From contig NZ_JAELTU010000004.1 of NCBI RefSeq assembly GCF_016429015.1, positions 1 through 64,000 of the forward strand: DNA of 64,000 nucleotides, in the 5' to 3' direction. Source of the stretch: Rhizobium sp. ASV20. GTDB lineage: Bacteria; Pseudomonadota; Alphaproteobacteria; Rhizobiales; Rhizobiaceae. Position numbers and translations under genes: made by a program. How positions within the stretch are numbered: position 1 is the stretch's first letter; each line of letters opens with the position of its first letter. Of this stretch, positions 56,499 to 64,000 are shown piece by piece. Under the pieces are notes generated by a model. It saw only the letters and a program-made list of their open reading frames with translations, was not told the origin of the DNA and ran no database searches.

Positions 56499-57268
56499 CA
56501 AGCCATTCCCTGAGAGAAACGGCGGCCGTTGCGCTTTCCCTTCTCGATCTGACCAATCTCAAGGATGATTGCACGCCAGCACAGATCGAAACGCTCTGCG
56601 CCCGTGCGCAGTCGCCCTATGGCAATACCGCCGCCATTTGTATCTGGCCGCGTTTCGTCGCGCAGGCTCGCGGTATCCTTGGCACCGATCATGCCGTGAA
56701 GATCGCGACCGTGGTGAATTTTCCGGCCGGTGATATGGAAATCGCCGACGTTGCGGCCGAAGCCCGAGAGGCCATTGCCGACGGCGCTGACGAAATCGAT
56801 CTGGTCATCCCCTATCGCGCATTTCTGGCCGGTAACGAGCAGGCCGTCACCGATATGGTGACCGCTATCAAGGCGGAGTGCAAGGGACCGGTCATCCTGA
56901 AGACTATTCTGGAAACTGGTGAAATCAAGGATGCGGCGCTGATCCAGCGCGCTTCGGAACTTGCGATCGATGCGGGCTCCGATTTCATCAAGACCTCCAC
57001 CGGCAAGGTCGCCGTCAATGCGACGCTCGAGGCTGCCGACATCATGTTGCGGGCGATCCGCGCCAGCGGTCGTAAGGTTGGCTTCAAGCCGGCTGGTGGC
57101 ATCGGCTCGGTTGCCGATGCCGCTCTTTACCTCAGCCTGGCCGAAACCATCATGGCGCCCGATTGGGCCATGCCTTCGACCTTCCGCTTCGGCGCGTCGA
57201 GCCTGCTCGACGATATCTCGAATGTGCTGGCGGGCGGAGAGTCCAAGACGGCGTCTTCGGGCTATTGA
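56495..57268 (+). CDS. deoC: Deoxyribose-phosphate aldolase
   Basis: Splits 2-deoxyribose 5-phosphate to glyceraldehyde 3-phosphate and acetaldehyde; 257 residues. The Schiff-base lysine is Lys166 (DFIKTSTGK). The second active-site lysine is Lys198 (GFKPAGGI), and Asp102 lies in DEIDLVIP. It receives the product of DeoB acting on deoxyribose 1-phosphate made by DeoA and the purine phosphorylase. Confidence 0.95.
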   Translation: MTSHSLRETAAVALSLLDLTNLKDDCTPAQIETLCARAQSPYGNTAAICIWPRFVAQARGILGTDHAVKIATVVNFPAGDMEIADVAAEAREAIADGADEIDLVIPYRAFLAGNEQAVTDMVTAIKAECKGPVILKTILETGEIKDAALIQRASELAIDAGSDFIKTSTGKVAVNATLEAADIMLRAIRASGRKVGFKPAGGIGSVADAALYLSLAETIMAPDWAMPSTFRFGASSLLDDISNVLAGGESKTASSGY

Positions 57269-57271
57269 TCC

Positions 57272-58579
57272 ATGATCCCGCAGGAAATCATCCGGCTGAA
57301 GCGTAACGGCGCCAAGCTTTCGGCCGCCGATATCGATGCGTTTATCGGCGCATTAGGTCGTGAAGAGCTGGCAGAAAGCCAGATCGGCGCCTTCGCCATG
57401 GCCGTCTGGTTTCGCGGCATGACCCGCGACGAGACCGTGGCTTTGACACTCGCTATGGCCCGCTCCGGCGATACGCTTTCCTGGGAAGGGATCGGAAGAC
57501 CGATCGCCGACAAGCATTCGACGGGCGGCGTCGGCGACAGCGTCTCGCTGATGCTGGCACCAATCGCCGCCGCCTGCGGTCTTGCGGTGCCGATGATCTC
57601 CGGCCGTGGCCTCGGCCACACTGGCGGCACGCTGGATAAGCTGGAATCCATTCCCGGCTACGGCATCACGCCGGATGCGGCTCGCTTCCGCAAGGTGGTC
57701 GATGAGGTGGGCTGTGCCATCATCGGCCAGACCGGCGCCCTGGCGCCTGCCGACGGCAAGCTCTATGCCGTGCGCGACGTCACCGCGACCGTCGATTCCG
57801 TGCCGTTGATCACTGCCTCCATCCTGTCGAAGAAACTGGCGGCCGGATTGGAAACGCTGGTGCTCGACGTCAAGATCGGCAGCGGCGCCTTCATGACTTC
57901 TCAGGAAGAGGCAGAGACACTGGCGCGCTCGCTGGTGGAGGTGGCAAACGGTGCAGGGGTCAGGACTTCGGCCCTGATCACCGACATGAACCAGCCGCTG
58001 GCCGATGCCGCAGGCAATGTGGTCGAGCTTCGCAACTGCCTGGATTTCCTGAAAGGGAGCAAGTCAGGCACGCGGCTTGAGGTCGTTGTCCTCGCCTTCG
58101 CATCGGAAATGTTGCTCCAAGCAGGCGTTGCTGCCAGTGCTGACGAAGCCGAGGGAAGGGCGCGCGATGCGCTGGCATCAGGCAAGGCGGCCGAGATTTT
58201 CGGCCGCATGGTGCATGGCTTGGGCGGCCCGGCCGATCTGCTTGAAAATCCCGATCGCTATCTGGTCGGTGCGCCGGTGCAAAAGCCCGTTCTTGCTGTG
58301 GCAGATGGCTGGCTCGGCGCCTGCGATGCACGCGCAATCGGCATGAGCGTGATCGATCTCGGTGGCGGCCGCCGTCGTCCGCAGGACAACATCGATCACC
58401 GTGTCGGTTTCAGCGATATTCTGCCGCTCGGCTCATGGATCAGCAAGGGCGACCGCATCGCCACGGTACACGCCGCCGACGAGGCAAGCGCTGAGAAGGC
58501 GGTGACCGACTTGTCGGCCAACTATCGCATCGTTGAAGCTGCGCCCGATCTGCCGCCCGTCATCGTCAGCCGGATCTGA
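57272..58579 (+). CDS. deoA: Thymidine phosphorylase
   Basis: Phosphorolysis of thymidine and deoxyuridine to the base and deoxyribose 1-phosphate; 435 residues. The phosphate-binding motif ADKHSTGGVGDSVSL is near residue 82. MISGRGLGHTGGTLDKLESI contains the family signature, and DVKIGSGAFM follows. It starts 3 bp after deoC and is the last plus-strand gene of the salvage operon. It is convergent with the protease gene, 10 bp away. Confidence 0.95.
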   Translation: MIPQEIIRLKRNGAKLSAADIDAFIGALGREELAESQIGAFAMAVWFRGMTRDETVALTLAMARSGDTLSWEGIGRPIADKHSTGGVGDSVSLMLAPIAAACGLAVPMISGRGLGHTGGTLDKLESIPGYGITPDAARFRKVVDEVGCAIIGQTGALAPADGKLYAVRDVTATVDSVPLITASILSKKLAAGLETLVLDVKIGSGAFMTSQEEAETLARSLVEVANGAGVRTSALITDMNQPLADAAGNVVELRNCLDFLKGSKSGTRLEVVVLAFASEMLLQAGVAASADEAEGRARDALASGKAAEIFGRMVHGLGGPADLLENPDRYLVGAPVQKPVLAVADGWLGACDARAIGMSVIDLGGGRRRPQDNIDHRVGFSDILPLGSWISKGDRIATVHAADEASAEKAVTDLSANYRIVEAAPDLPPVIVSRI

Positions 58580-58589
58580 TTTGGCAGCT

Positions 58590-59117
58590 TTACTGCTTCA
58601 GTTGCATCGTGCCGTTCTGGACGCCGTAGGAGTTCAGCTTTTTCAGAAAGCTCATGCCGATCAAGGTCGACGTCGCCAAGGCGCCGTCTTTCGATACGAC
58701 GGCATCGACATCGCGAACTCTTATATTGCCGATTTCCAGGCGGTTGAGCTTGACGAGAGCCACCTTGGATGGGCCGTTTGCGGTTTGGACCGTATAGCGG
58801 TAGTCGAGGTCAAGGCTGCTGAAACCGAGGCCGCGCGCGGTGCTTTCGTTGATCGCCACATAGGTTGCCCCGGTATCGATCATCCCGTGCACGGCTCGGC
58901 CGTTGATCGTGAAATCGCCCTGGTAATGTCCGTTTGCATCGGCACGCAGCAAGACGCTGCCATAGGATGCTGGAGCCTCGACCTTCTGCGGAGCAAGTGA
59001 AGCCGCTTCCACCATCGCTGGCTTTTCGTTGTTGGCGCCAAAGCCGTTGACAAGCATCGGCACCTGCGTGGCGGCCGCTGCGATAATACCGGCAAAGACA
59101 AGAACGCGAACGAGCAT
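58590..59117 (-). CDS. Membrane-anchored aspartic protease (TIGR02281 clan AA)
   Basis: A retropepsin-like protein of 175 residues from the ATG at 59117, where AGGAGG lies ten bases upstream; an ATG ten codons earlier lacks this. An N-terminal hydrophobic segment (residues 4-22) should anchor it, with the protease domain outside the cytoplasm. The single catalytic DTGA is at 81-84, as expected for a half-size enzyme that works as a dimer. Its biological target is unknown. It sits between deoA and upp. Confidence 0.85.
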   Translation of the reverse strand: MLVRVLVFAGIIAAAATQVPMLVNGFGANNEKPAMVEAASLAPQKVEAPASYGSVLLRADANGHYQGDFTINGRAVHGMIDTGATYVAINESTARGLGFSSLDLDYRYTVQTANGPSKVALVKLNRLEIGNIRVRDVDAVVSKDGALATSTLIGMSFLKKLNSYGVQNGTMQLKQ

Positions 59118-59191
59118 CGGCAGAACCCCTCCTGTGGGCAGTGCCATATCTAAGCCAAGTTTGCTGAAATGCTGCTAAGGCAATCAATAAA

Positions 59192-59222
59192 AAGCCCGGC
59201 AGTTGAATACTGCCGGGCTTTA
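59192..59222 (-). terminator. Rho-independent terminator after upp
   Basis: A 12-bp stem (AAAGCCCGGCAG with CTGCCGGGCTTT) and a 7-base loop. In the upp direction it is followed by TTTTATT. It lies 22 bp after the upp stop. Confidence 0.85.
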
Positions 59223-59243
59223 AGGTGAGTATAGTGGAAAAAC

Positions 59244-59873
59244 TTACTTCGTGCCGTACATGCGGTCGCCAGCATCGCCGAGGCCAGGCACGATATAGCC
59301 CAGCTCGTTGAGATGGCTGTCGATTGCGGCGGTGAAGACCGGAACGTCCGGATGCGCCTTGCGGAAGTTGGCGATCCCTTCCGGAGCTGCGAGCAGGCAA
59401 AGGAAGCGGATATTGTGCGCGCCGCGCTCCTTCAGCTTGTCGATGGCGGCAATCGAGGAATTGCCGGTCGCCAGCATCGGATCGACGACGATGATCAGGC
59501 GCTCGGAAATATCCTCGGGTGCCTTGAAGTAATATTCGACCGGCTGCAGCGTTTCATGATCGCGGTAGACGCCGATATGCGAAACGCGGGCAGAAGGCAC
59601 CAGATCGAGCATGCCTTCAAGCAGGCCGTTGCCGGCGCGAAGGATCGAGGCGAAGACCAGCTTCTTACCTTCGAGGATCGGCGCGTCCATCGGCTGCATC
59701 GGTGTCTCGATCGTCTGGATCGTCAGTTCCAGGTCGCGGGTGACTTCGTAGCAGAGCAGCGTCGAAATCTCGCGCAGCAACCGGCGGAAGCTTCCTGTCG
59801 ACGTGTCCTTCTTGCGCATGATTGTGAGCTTGTGTTGCACAAGCGGATGATCGATGACAGTGACGCCGTCCAT
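59244..59873 (-). CDS. upp: Uracil phosphoribosyltransferase
   Basis: Salvages uracil to UMP with PRPP; 209 residues. The PRPP-binding motif is [12 protein letters not shown] near residue 130. The flexible loop includes [10 protein letters not shown], and the uracil-binding end is [17 protein letters not shown]. Length and motifs match the bacterial enzyme. It takes up the uracil released downstream of cytidine deaminase. Followed by a clear terminator; upstream is a 121-bp gap from the add stop. Confidence 0.95.
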   Translation of the reverse strand: MDGVTVIDHPLVQHKLTIMRKKDTSTGSFRRLLREISTLLCYEVTRDLELTIQTIETPMQPMDAPILEGKKLVFASILRAGNGLLEGMLDLVPSARVSHIGVYRDHETLQPVEYYFKAPEDISERLIIVVDPMLATGNSSIAAIDKLKERGAHNIRFLCLLAAPEGIANFRKAHPDVPVFTAAIDSHLNELGYIVPGLGDAGDRMYGTK

Positions 59874-59994
59874 AGTTTCAGCCTTCCAATAATTCCGTGA
59901 TATAAGATGTTTCTTTCACGGAAATCGTCTCCGGTGCAAGAAAATAGGCCGCTTTTCGAGATTTCATCCCCAATCAGCGGCTAAAATCCTCACT

Positions 59995-60963
59995 TTACAG
60001 CTTTGCGAGCAATACTGCGCGTGTCGCTTCGTCCACGAAAGCCGCTTCAATCGCCGTGCGGGTCATCGCGTTGATCTCGTCGTCGCGGAAACCGAACTCT
60101 GACGCCGCCAACTCGTATTCACGTTTCAGCGATGTGTGGAAGAACGGTGGATCGTCGGAACTGATCGTCACTTTCACGCCAGCGTCGCGCAGCTTGCGCA
60201 GCGGATGCGTCTGGAAGTCCGGAAAGACCTTGAGCGCAATGTTGGAGCCTGGACAAACTTCGAGCACGGTGCCGAGATCGGCAAGGCGCTTGACGAGATC
60301 CATATCCTCGATGGCGCGCACACCATGGCCGATCCGCTGCGGCCGCACCAGATCGACGGCATCGGCGACGGAAAATGCGCCGCAGACCTCGCCGGCATGG
60401 ATGGTGAGACCAAGACCCGCCTCGCGGGCGATATCGAAGGCGCGGGCATAATCGGCTACGCGACCCATGCGCTCTTCGCCGGCCATGTTGAAGCCGGTGA
60501 TCAACGGATTGTCACTTTTGGCCGCATATTCCGCCGCCTTCACCACTCGGTCCGGGCCGAAGTGGCGCTCGCCGGTCACGATCAGTCGCGCTTCGATGCC
60601 GGTCTTTGCCTTGGCGGCATGGATGCCGGCTGAAACGCCCGCCATATAGGCGTCAGCGCCAAGGCCGATGCGGTCGCCATGGTCGGGTGAAACGATAAGC
60701 TCGCTATAGATCGTGCCGATGCCGGCAAGCTCCTCCAGATAAGTTTCCGTTAGCAGCGCATAGTCTTCCTCGGTACGATAGACTTCCGAGACCTTGTCGT
60801 AGCAGACGAGGAACTCTGCAAAATCCTTCCAGAGGTAGGTGCCGTCCTTCAGGAAAGCGCTGGTCTCGACGCCGTATTTCCGTGCCTGAGCAAGCGTCAG
60901 TGCTGGTGGGGCCGCGCCTTCCAGATGGCAATGCAGCTCCACTTTCTTCAAATGCGATGTCAA
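59995..60963 (-). CDS. add: Adenosine deaminase
   Basis: Deaminates adenosine and deoxyadenosine to (deoxy)inosine; 322 residues from a TTG start at 60963. GGGAGGAG sits six bases upstream and the TTGA overlaps the deoB stop, which supports this start; the open frame further upstream is deoB read in another frame. Zinc ligands are in [19 protein letters not shown] and ISSDDPPFF, and the catalytic Glu is next to that His. It feeds the purine phosphorylase. Confidence 0.92.
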   Translation of the reverse strand: MTSHLKKVELHCHLEGAAPPALTLAQARKYGVETSAFLKDGTYLWKDFAEFLVCYDKVSEVYRTEEDYALLTETYLEELAGIGTIYSELIVSPDHGDRIGLGADAYMAGVSAGIHAAKAKTGIEARLIVTGERHFGPDRVVKAAEYAAKSDNPLITGFNMAGEERMGRVADYARAFDIAREAGLGLTIHAGEVCGAFSVADAVDLVRPQRIGHGVRAIEDMDLVKRLADLGTVLEVCPGSNIALKVFPDFQTHPLRKLRDAGVKVTISSDDPPFFHTSLKREYELAASEFGFRDDEINAMTRTAIEAAFVDEATRAVLLAKL

Positions 60964-62180
60964 AGGAAACTCCTCCCGTGCGGTCCCGCCGCAATTCCCA
61001 GATGTCGTGCTATCGTCTCGCCGATGTCGGCATAGGACTGGCGGATGCCGATGGAGCGCGAACGAATACCCGGTCCGTAAGCCATGACAGGTACTCGCTC
61101 GCGCGTATGATCGGTGCCGCGCCACGTCGGATCGCAACCATGATCGGCCGTCAATATAACGAGGTCGCCTGCTTTCAGTTTCTTGTGCACCTCCGGCAGC
61201 CGCGCATCGAACGCTTCGAGGGCTGCTGCATAGCCCGGCACGTCGCGGCGATGGCCGTAGAGCATGTCGAAATCGACGAAATTGGTAAAGACCAGATCGC
61301 CATCGTCAGCTTCGTCCATGGCCTTCAATGTCGCGTCCATCAGCGCCATGTTGCCATTGGCCTTGATAACCTTGGAAATGCCCTGATGCGCGAAGATATC
61401 GCCGATCTTGCCGACGGCGTGCACCGTGCGCTCTGCTTTGACCAGCCTGTCGAGCAAGGTTGGTTCCGGCGGCAGGACGGAGAAATCCCGGCGATTGCCG
61501 GTCCGCTCGAAGGTCGCCACGGTTTCGCCGACAAAGGGGCGGGCAATGACGCGGCCAATATTGTAGGGATCGAGCAGGGTGCGGACGATCTTGCAGAGAG
61601 CGATCAGCCGATCGAGGCCGAAATGCTGCTCGTGAGCGGCGATCTGGAAGACGGAATCGGACGAAGTGTAGCAGATCGGCTTGCCGCTGCGGATATGCTC
61701 TTCTCCGAACCTGGCGATGATATCCGTCCCGGAGGCGTGGCAATTGCCGAGAATGCCCGGCAAGTCAGCCGCTTCGGAGATGGCGTTCACCAGCTCCGGC
61801 GGGAAGGCGTCGCCCTCGGTTGGAAAGTAACCCCAGTCGAACATGACGGGCGTTCCGGCGATTTCCCAATGACCCGACGGTGTGTCCTTGCCGCGCGAAA
61901 CCTCGCTGGCGCAGCCGTAAAGGCCGTAAAGTCGCTCTGGCTGCGACATGCCGGCCGGATAGCTGCCCGATGCAGCCTTGGCGATCTCGAGCAAGCCTAA
62001 TCCGGACATGTTCGACAGGACGAGCGGTCCCTGGCGCAGTCCGTCACGATCTGCTGCACCCGCTGCGCAGAATTCGGCAATATGGCCGAGCGTATCGGCA
62101 CCTTCGTCGCCATAGCTTGCAGCATCTGGGGCGCCGCCGACGCCAAAGGAGTCCAGAACGAAAAGAAAAGCACGCGCCAT
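60960..62180 (-). CDS. deoB: Phosphopentomutase
   Basis: Interconverts (deoxy)ribose 1-phosphate and 5-phosphate, linking the nucleoside phosphorylases to deoC and the pentose phosphate pathway. It is 406 residues long. Alkaline-phosphatase-superfamily metal sites are visible in [39 protein letters not shown] and [11 protein letters not shown]. The stop overlaps the TTG start of add, so the two are translationally coupled. It is the first gene of a deoB-add unit opposite the main salvage operon. Confidence 0.95.
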   Translation of the reverse strand: MARAFLFVLDSFGVGGAPDAASYGDEGADTLGHIAEFCAAGAADRDGLRQGPLVLSNMSGLGLLEIAKAASGSYPAGMSQPERLYGLYGCASEVSRGKDTPSGHWEIAGTPVMFDWGYFPTEGDAFPPELVNAISEAADLPGILGNCHASGTDIIARFGEEHIRSGKPICYTSSDSVFQIAAHEQHFGLDRLIALCKIVRTLLDPYNIGRVIARPFVGETVATFERTGNRRDFSVLPPEPTLLDRLVKAERTVHAVGKIGDIFAHQGISKVIKANGNMALMDATLKAMDEADDGDLVFTNFVDFDMLYGHRRDVPGYAAALEAFDARLPEVHKKLKAGDLVILTADHGCDPTWRGTDHTRERVPVMAYGPGIRSRSIGIRQSYADIGETIARHLGIAAGPHGRSFL

Positions 62181-62313
62181 GGGTCACCCGATAGAGATCG
62201 TCGCACCCGGCAATTCCTGTCGGATGCTCTGGACGTCACCCATATAGCGGAGGCATCGACTTGGCAATTTTCCGTTTTTGAGGTTCTACCGAGTGTCGAT
62301 CAAGCGCGGCTTG

Positions 62314-62886
62314 TCAGCAATCGCTGCAGCTGATCGCCGAGCCAATGCGCTGGCGATAGTAATATTGGCGGCTGATGGTGATTTGGGTGCTGCCGTTCGG
62401 CAGGAAGTTCGTGTCGAAATTGATCAGCTGATAGGGAATGGCAAGCTCGCTACGGACCAGAAAGGTGCTTGCCTGGTTCATATTGTTGGGCACGGTAACC
62501 AGGCTGCCTGCGACATAGGGGGCCGTCCCGTCTTGCGCCCAGGACCATGCCACCGTCGCTTTGCCATTGGCATCGATCGCGATGCCGGTGAGCTTCAACG
62601 TCAGGCCCGTTGTGCCATAGGGCGCAAAAATTGCAGCGGCCACCGAAGGCATGCCTGCCAGCACCGATTTACTGACGCTTGGTTGCTGGGAAATGATGTC
62701 GGCGATTGAGCCGGCCGAGCGGCTGGCACGCTTGGAAACGTTGAGGCCGATTGTAAGCTGGACCGCGCCGAGATAGAGCAGCAGCAAGACCGGGAAAAGA
62801 ATGGCAAACTCGATCGCACCGACGCCACGCTCATCGCGAGCAAAACGCAGCAGGATGCCTTGGCGTGCGCGGCCCTTATCGATCAT
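62314..62886 (-). CDS. TadE-like pseudopilin, second of a pair
   Basis: A 190-residue protein of the TadE/TadG group. The N-terminal pattern DERGVGAIEFAILFPVLLLLYL is a prepilin-like hydrophobic helix with the conserved Glu. A periplasmic beta-rich tail ends in a Cys pair (ISCSDC). The start is the ATG at 62886; the frame extends upstream through the neighbouring gene. Minor pilins of this type are assembled by the Flp/Tad system. It lies 14 bp after the other TadE gene. Confidence 0.82.
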   Translation of the reverse strand: MIDKGRARQGILLRFARDERGVGAIEFAILFPVLLLLYLGAVQLTIGLNVSKRASRSAGSIADIISQQPSVSKSVLAGMPSVAAAIFAPYGTTGLTLKLTGIAIDANGKATVAWSWAQDGTAPYVAGSLVTVPNNMNQASTFLVRSELAIPYQLINFDTNFLPNGSTQITISRQYYYRQRIGSAISCSDC

Positions 62887-62900
62887 GTCTGGTTGGCCGC

Positions 62901-63545
62901 TCACGGATAGTTCTCGTTTTGGAAGGCGGCCGTCGCGACGATGAGATAGGTCGTCGGCATGGAACCGTCGGACGGGCGGATATTGGAAAGGTAGGGCCGC
63001 AGCAGATCGGTGATGACCTGCCAGCGATAGTAAGCACGTACCATGTTCAAAGTCTTCGCGCCTCCGGGTGCGAAGGCAAAGCCCTTGGTATTGATGTCGG
63101 AATATGGGTCGGTCGACGAAAGCCGAGGGATCGCCGTCGGCATGGAGGCGAAGCTCGTGTAGCTTTCGACATCGAGATAGAGTCTGGAGGCTGTTGCCGA
63201 CGTTAGTTCTGTAGCTGGGCATGTAATCAGCACAGAGATTTGATTGCAGAATGCTGTGCGGAACATCTGATCAGTCGTGTAGGACGATTTATTGGGATCG
63301 TTGGTAATCTGACCCGTTCTTATCTGGCGAGACAGCGTGTCGACAGCATTCGATATGACTTGTTCGGCCGTGAAGGCGACGAAAGTTTCGATGATTGCAA
63401 AGACGATCAGGAAATAGGGAATGGCAAGCAGGGCGAATTCGATCGCTGCCGCGCCGTCCCGTGAGCGGACAAGCGCACGGAAGCCTCTCCAGCGATGCCG
63501 CCGCGCAGGGCCCCTGTTCGTGAAAAGATCGTCGTCCGATATCAT
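62901..63545 (-). CDS. TadE-like pseudopilin, first of a pair
   Basis: A 214-residue TadE-type protein. A basic N-terminus of about 30 residues leads to SRDGAAAIEFALLAIPYFLI, the conserved Glu and membrane helix. The periplasmic part has two cysteines about ten residues apart (AFCNQISVLITCPA). It is upstream of the second TadE-like gene and downstream of a divergent-free 150-bp gap from the partial gene at the window end. Together they mark the border of a Tad pilus cluster. Confidence 0.83.
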   Translation of the reverse strand: MISDDDLFTNRGPARRHRWRGFRALVRSRDGAAAIEFALLAIPYFLIVFAIIETFVAFTAEQVISNAVDTLSRQIRTGQITNDPNKSSYTTDQMFRTAFCNQISVLITCPATELTSATASRLYLDVESYTSFASMPTAIPRLSSTDPYSDINTKGFAFAPGGAKTLNMVRAYYRWQVITDLLRPYLSNIRPSDGSMPTTYLIVATAAFQNENYP

Positions 63546-63699
63546 TGAATATCCGCAGTGATTTACACGCGGAGAAAACTAAAGATGCTTTCTTGATAAT
63601 CCGTTGCTCTTCTCTCTTCATATTTAGAGGAAGATGAGATGGTCGGTCGGCAGGTAATTCTTATGTAGTTATTTAGAATATTTGCAATAAAAGATGATG

Positions 63700-64000
63700 C
63701 TACTGGCTAGCCGGTGCGGCGCCTGGGGTACTGTTGTTCTGCTGTGCATGCTGCTCGCAGTTTGGTGTGCAGGACAATACTGCACGATCCGTCTGACGGA
63801 ACACGCGAACCGTATTGCCTTCGTCGATCGACACCAGAATCTGTTCGTCGACGATGGCGTTGCCGTCAGCATCGAGCAGGATGATGTTCGTCGTCCCAAA
63901 AGCGCGGCCGGTCAATACGATAGTCTTCGGGTCCGCGACGGTTGCGTCTGCGACCTGGGCGTTTCCGACAATGACTTTGCTGACGGGGCGATCAAGCTTC
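63700..64000 (-). CDS. Pilus assembly protein with secretin N-domain (partial)
   Basis: The C-terminal 99 residues of a minus-strand frame open to the window end. The segment DRPVSKVIVGNAQVADATVA, then LTGRAFGTTNIILLDADGN, is the N-terminal domain seen in CpaC/RcpA secretins (Pfam T2SS-T3SS_pil_N type). Here it ends soon after, with CTPNCEQHAQQ, so it is a stand-alone short protein and not a full secretin. Its N-terminus lies outside. The neighbouring TadE genes support a Tad role. Confidence 0.75.
   Translation of the reverse strand, partial: KLDRPVSKVIVGNAQVADATVADPKTIVLTGRAFGTTNIILLDADGNAIVDEQILVSIDEGNTVRVFRQTDRAVLSCTPNCEQHAQQNNSTPGAAPASQ

Noticed and set aside
60882..62000. 372-codon plus-strand frame
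   Set aside because: Antisense to deoB and the start of add; no motif found.
1..64000. CRISPR arrays, transposases or prophage
   Set aside because: No regularly spaced direct repeats, DDE-type transposase or phage structural genes were found on reading through both strands.

Overview
The window reads as a chromosomal segment of a Rhizobiaceae bacterium, most likely Rhizobium sensu stricto. It is GC-rich, with tightly packed operons, ATGA start/stop overlaps and short rhizobial palindromic repeats. The gene content also fits: a phn C-P lyase cluster with two phnE genes, a YejABEF transporter, a BMP-type nucleoside locus and a Tad pilus edge. The assignment rests on gene content and protein resemblance, not on a marker gene.

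Region 1 (1-11.8 kb) is a phosphonate locus on the minus strand. phnG-H-I-J-K-L encode the C-P lyase core and are followed by a hexapeptide-repeat protein and a pyridoxamine-phosphate-oxidase-like protein. Next come the transporter genes phnC-D-E-E and a DUF1045 protein cut by the window edge. phnF, a GntR/HutC regulator, is divergent from phnG. A three-copy, 11-bp-spaced Pho-box-like array lies upstream of phnC, and two inverted repeats lie between phnF and phnG. Phosphate starvation control of uptake plus local PhnF control of the lyase operon is the natural reading.

Region 2 (11.8-18.1 kb) is housekeeping on the minus strand: gpmA, dapB, an MsbA-like ABC exporter, glk, mgsA and an M74 murein endopeptidase. 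Region 3 (18.1-31.3 kb) holds an isochorismatase-like hydrolase with a divergent TetR regulator and two operator copies, then yejABEF with a translationally coupled 2-hydroxyacid dehydrogenase, pncB, a DUF1444 protein and a large MscS channel.

Region 4 (31.3-49.3 kb) is an accessory stretch built mostly of regulator-enzyme pairs. It contains LacI (three operators but no convincing target gene), SDR plus old-yellow-enzyme reductase (downstream of a 34-bp palindrome), an alpha/beta hydrolase, LysR/TauE, a Cys hydrolase, Rrf2/thioredoxin-reductase-like, HxlR/MFS, LysR/N-acyl-homoserine lactonase, an NmrA-like protein, a methyltransferase, XRE/epimerase-like and LysR/nitrilase. Several divergent promoters carry visible dyads.

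Region 5 (49.6-62.2 kb) starts with tRNA-Ser(GGA). It then carries a complete nucleoside uptake and salvage locus: BMP binding protein, double ATPase, two permeases, cdd, a purine nucleoside phosphorylase, deoC and deoA on the plus strand, and upp, add and deoB on the minus strand. The binding-protein gene has a hairpin-rich leader and is followed by a strong terminator. Region 6 (62.3-64 kb) is the edge of a Flp/Tad pilus cluster: two TadE-like pseudopilins and a partial secretin-N-domain protein.

No transposase, prophage or CRISPR array was seen. The best leads are the operator-rich LacI locus without an obvious target, the 34-bp palindrome upstream of the reductase, and the structured leader of the nucleoside-binding protein.
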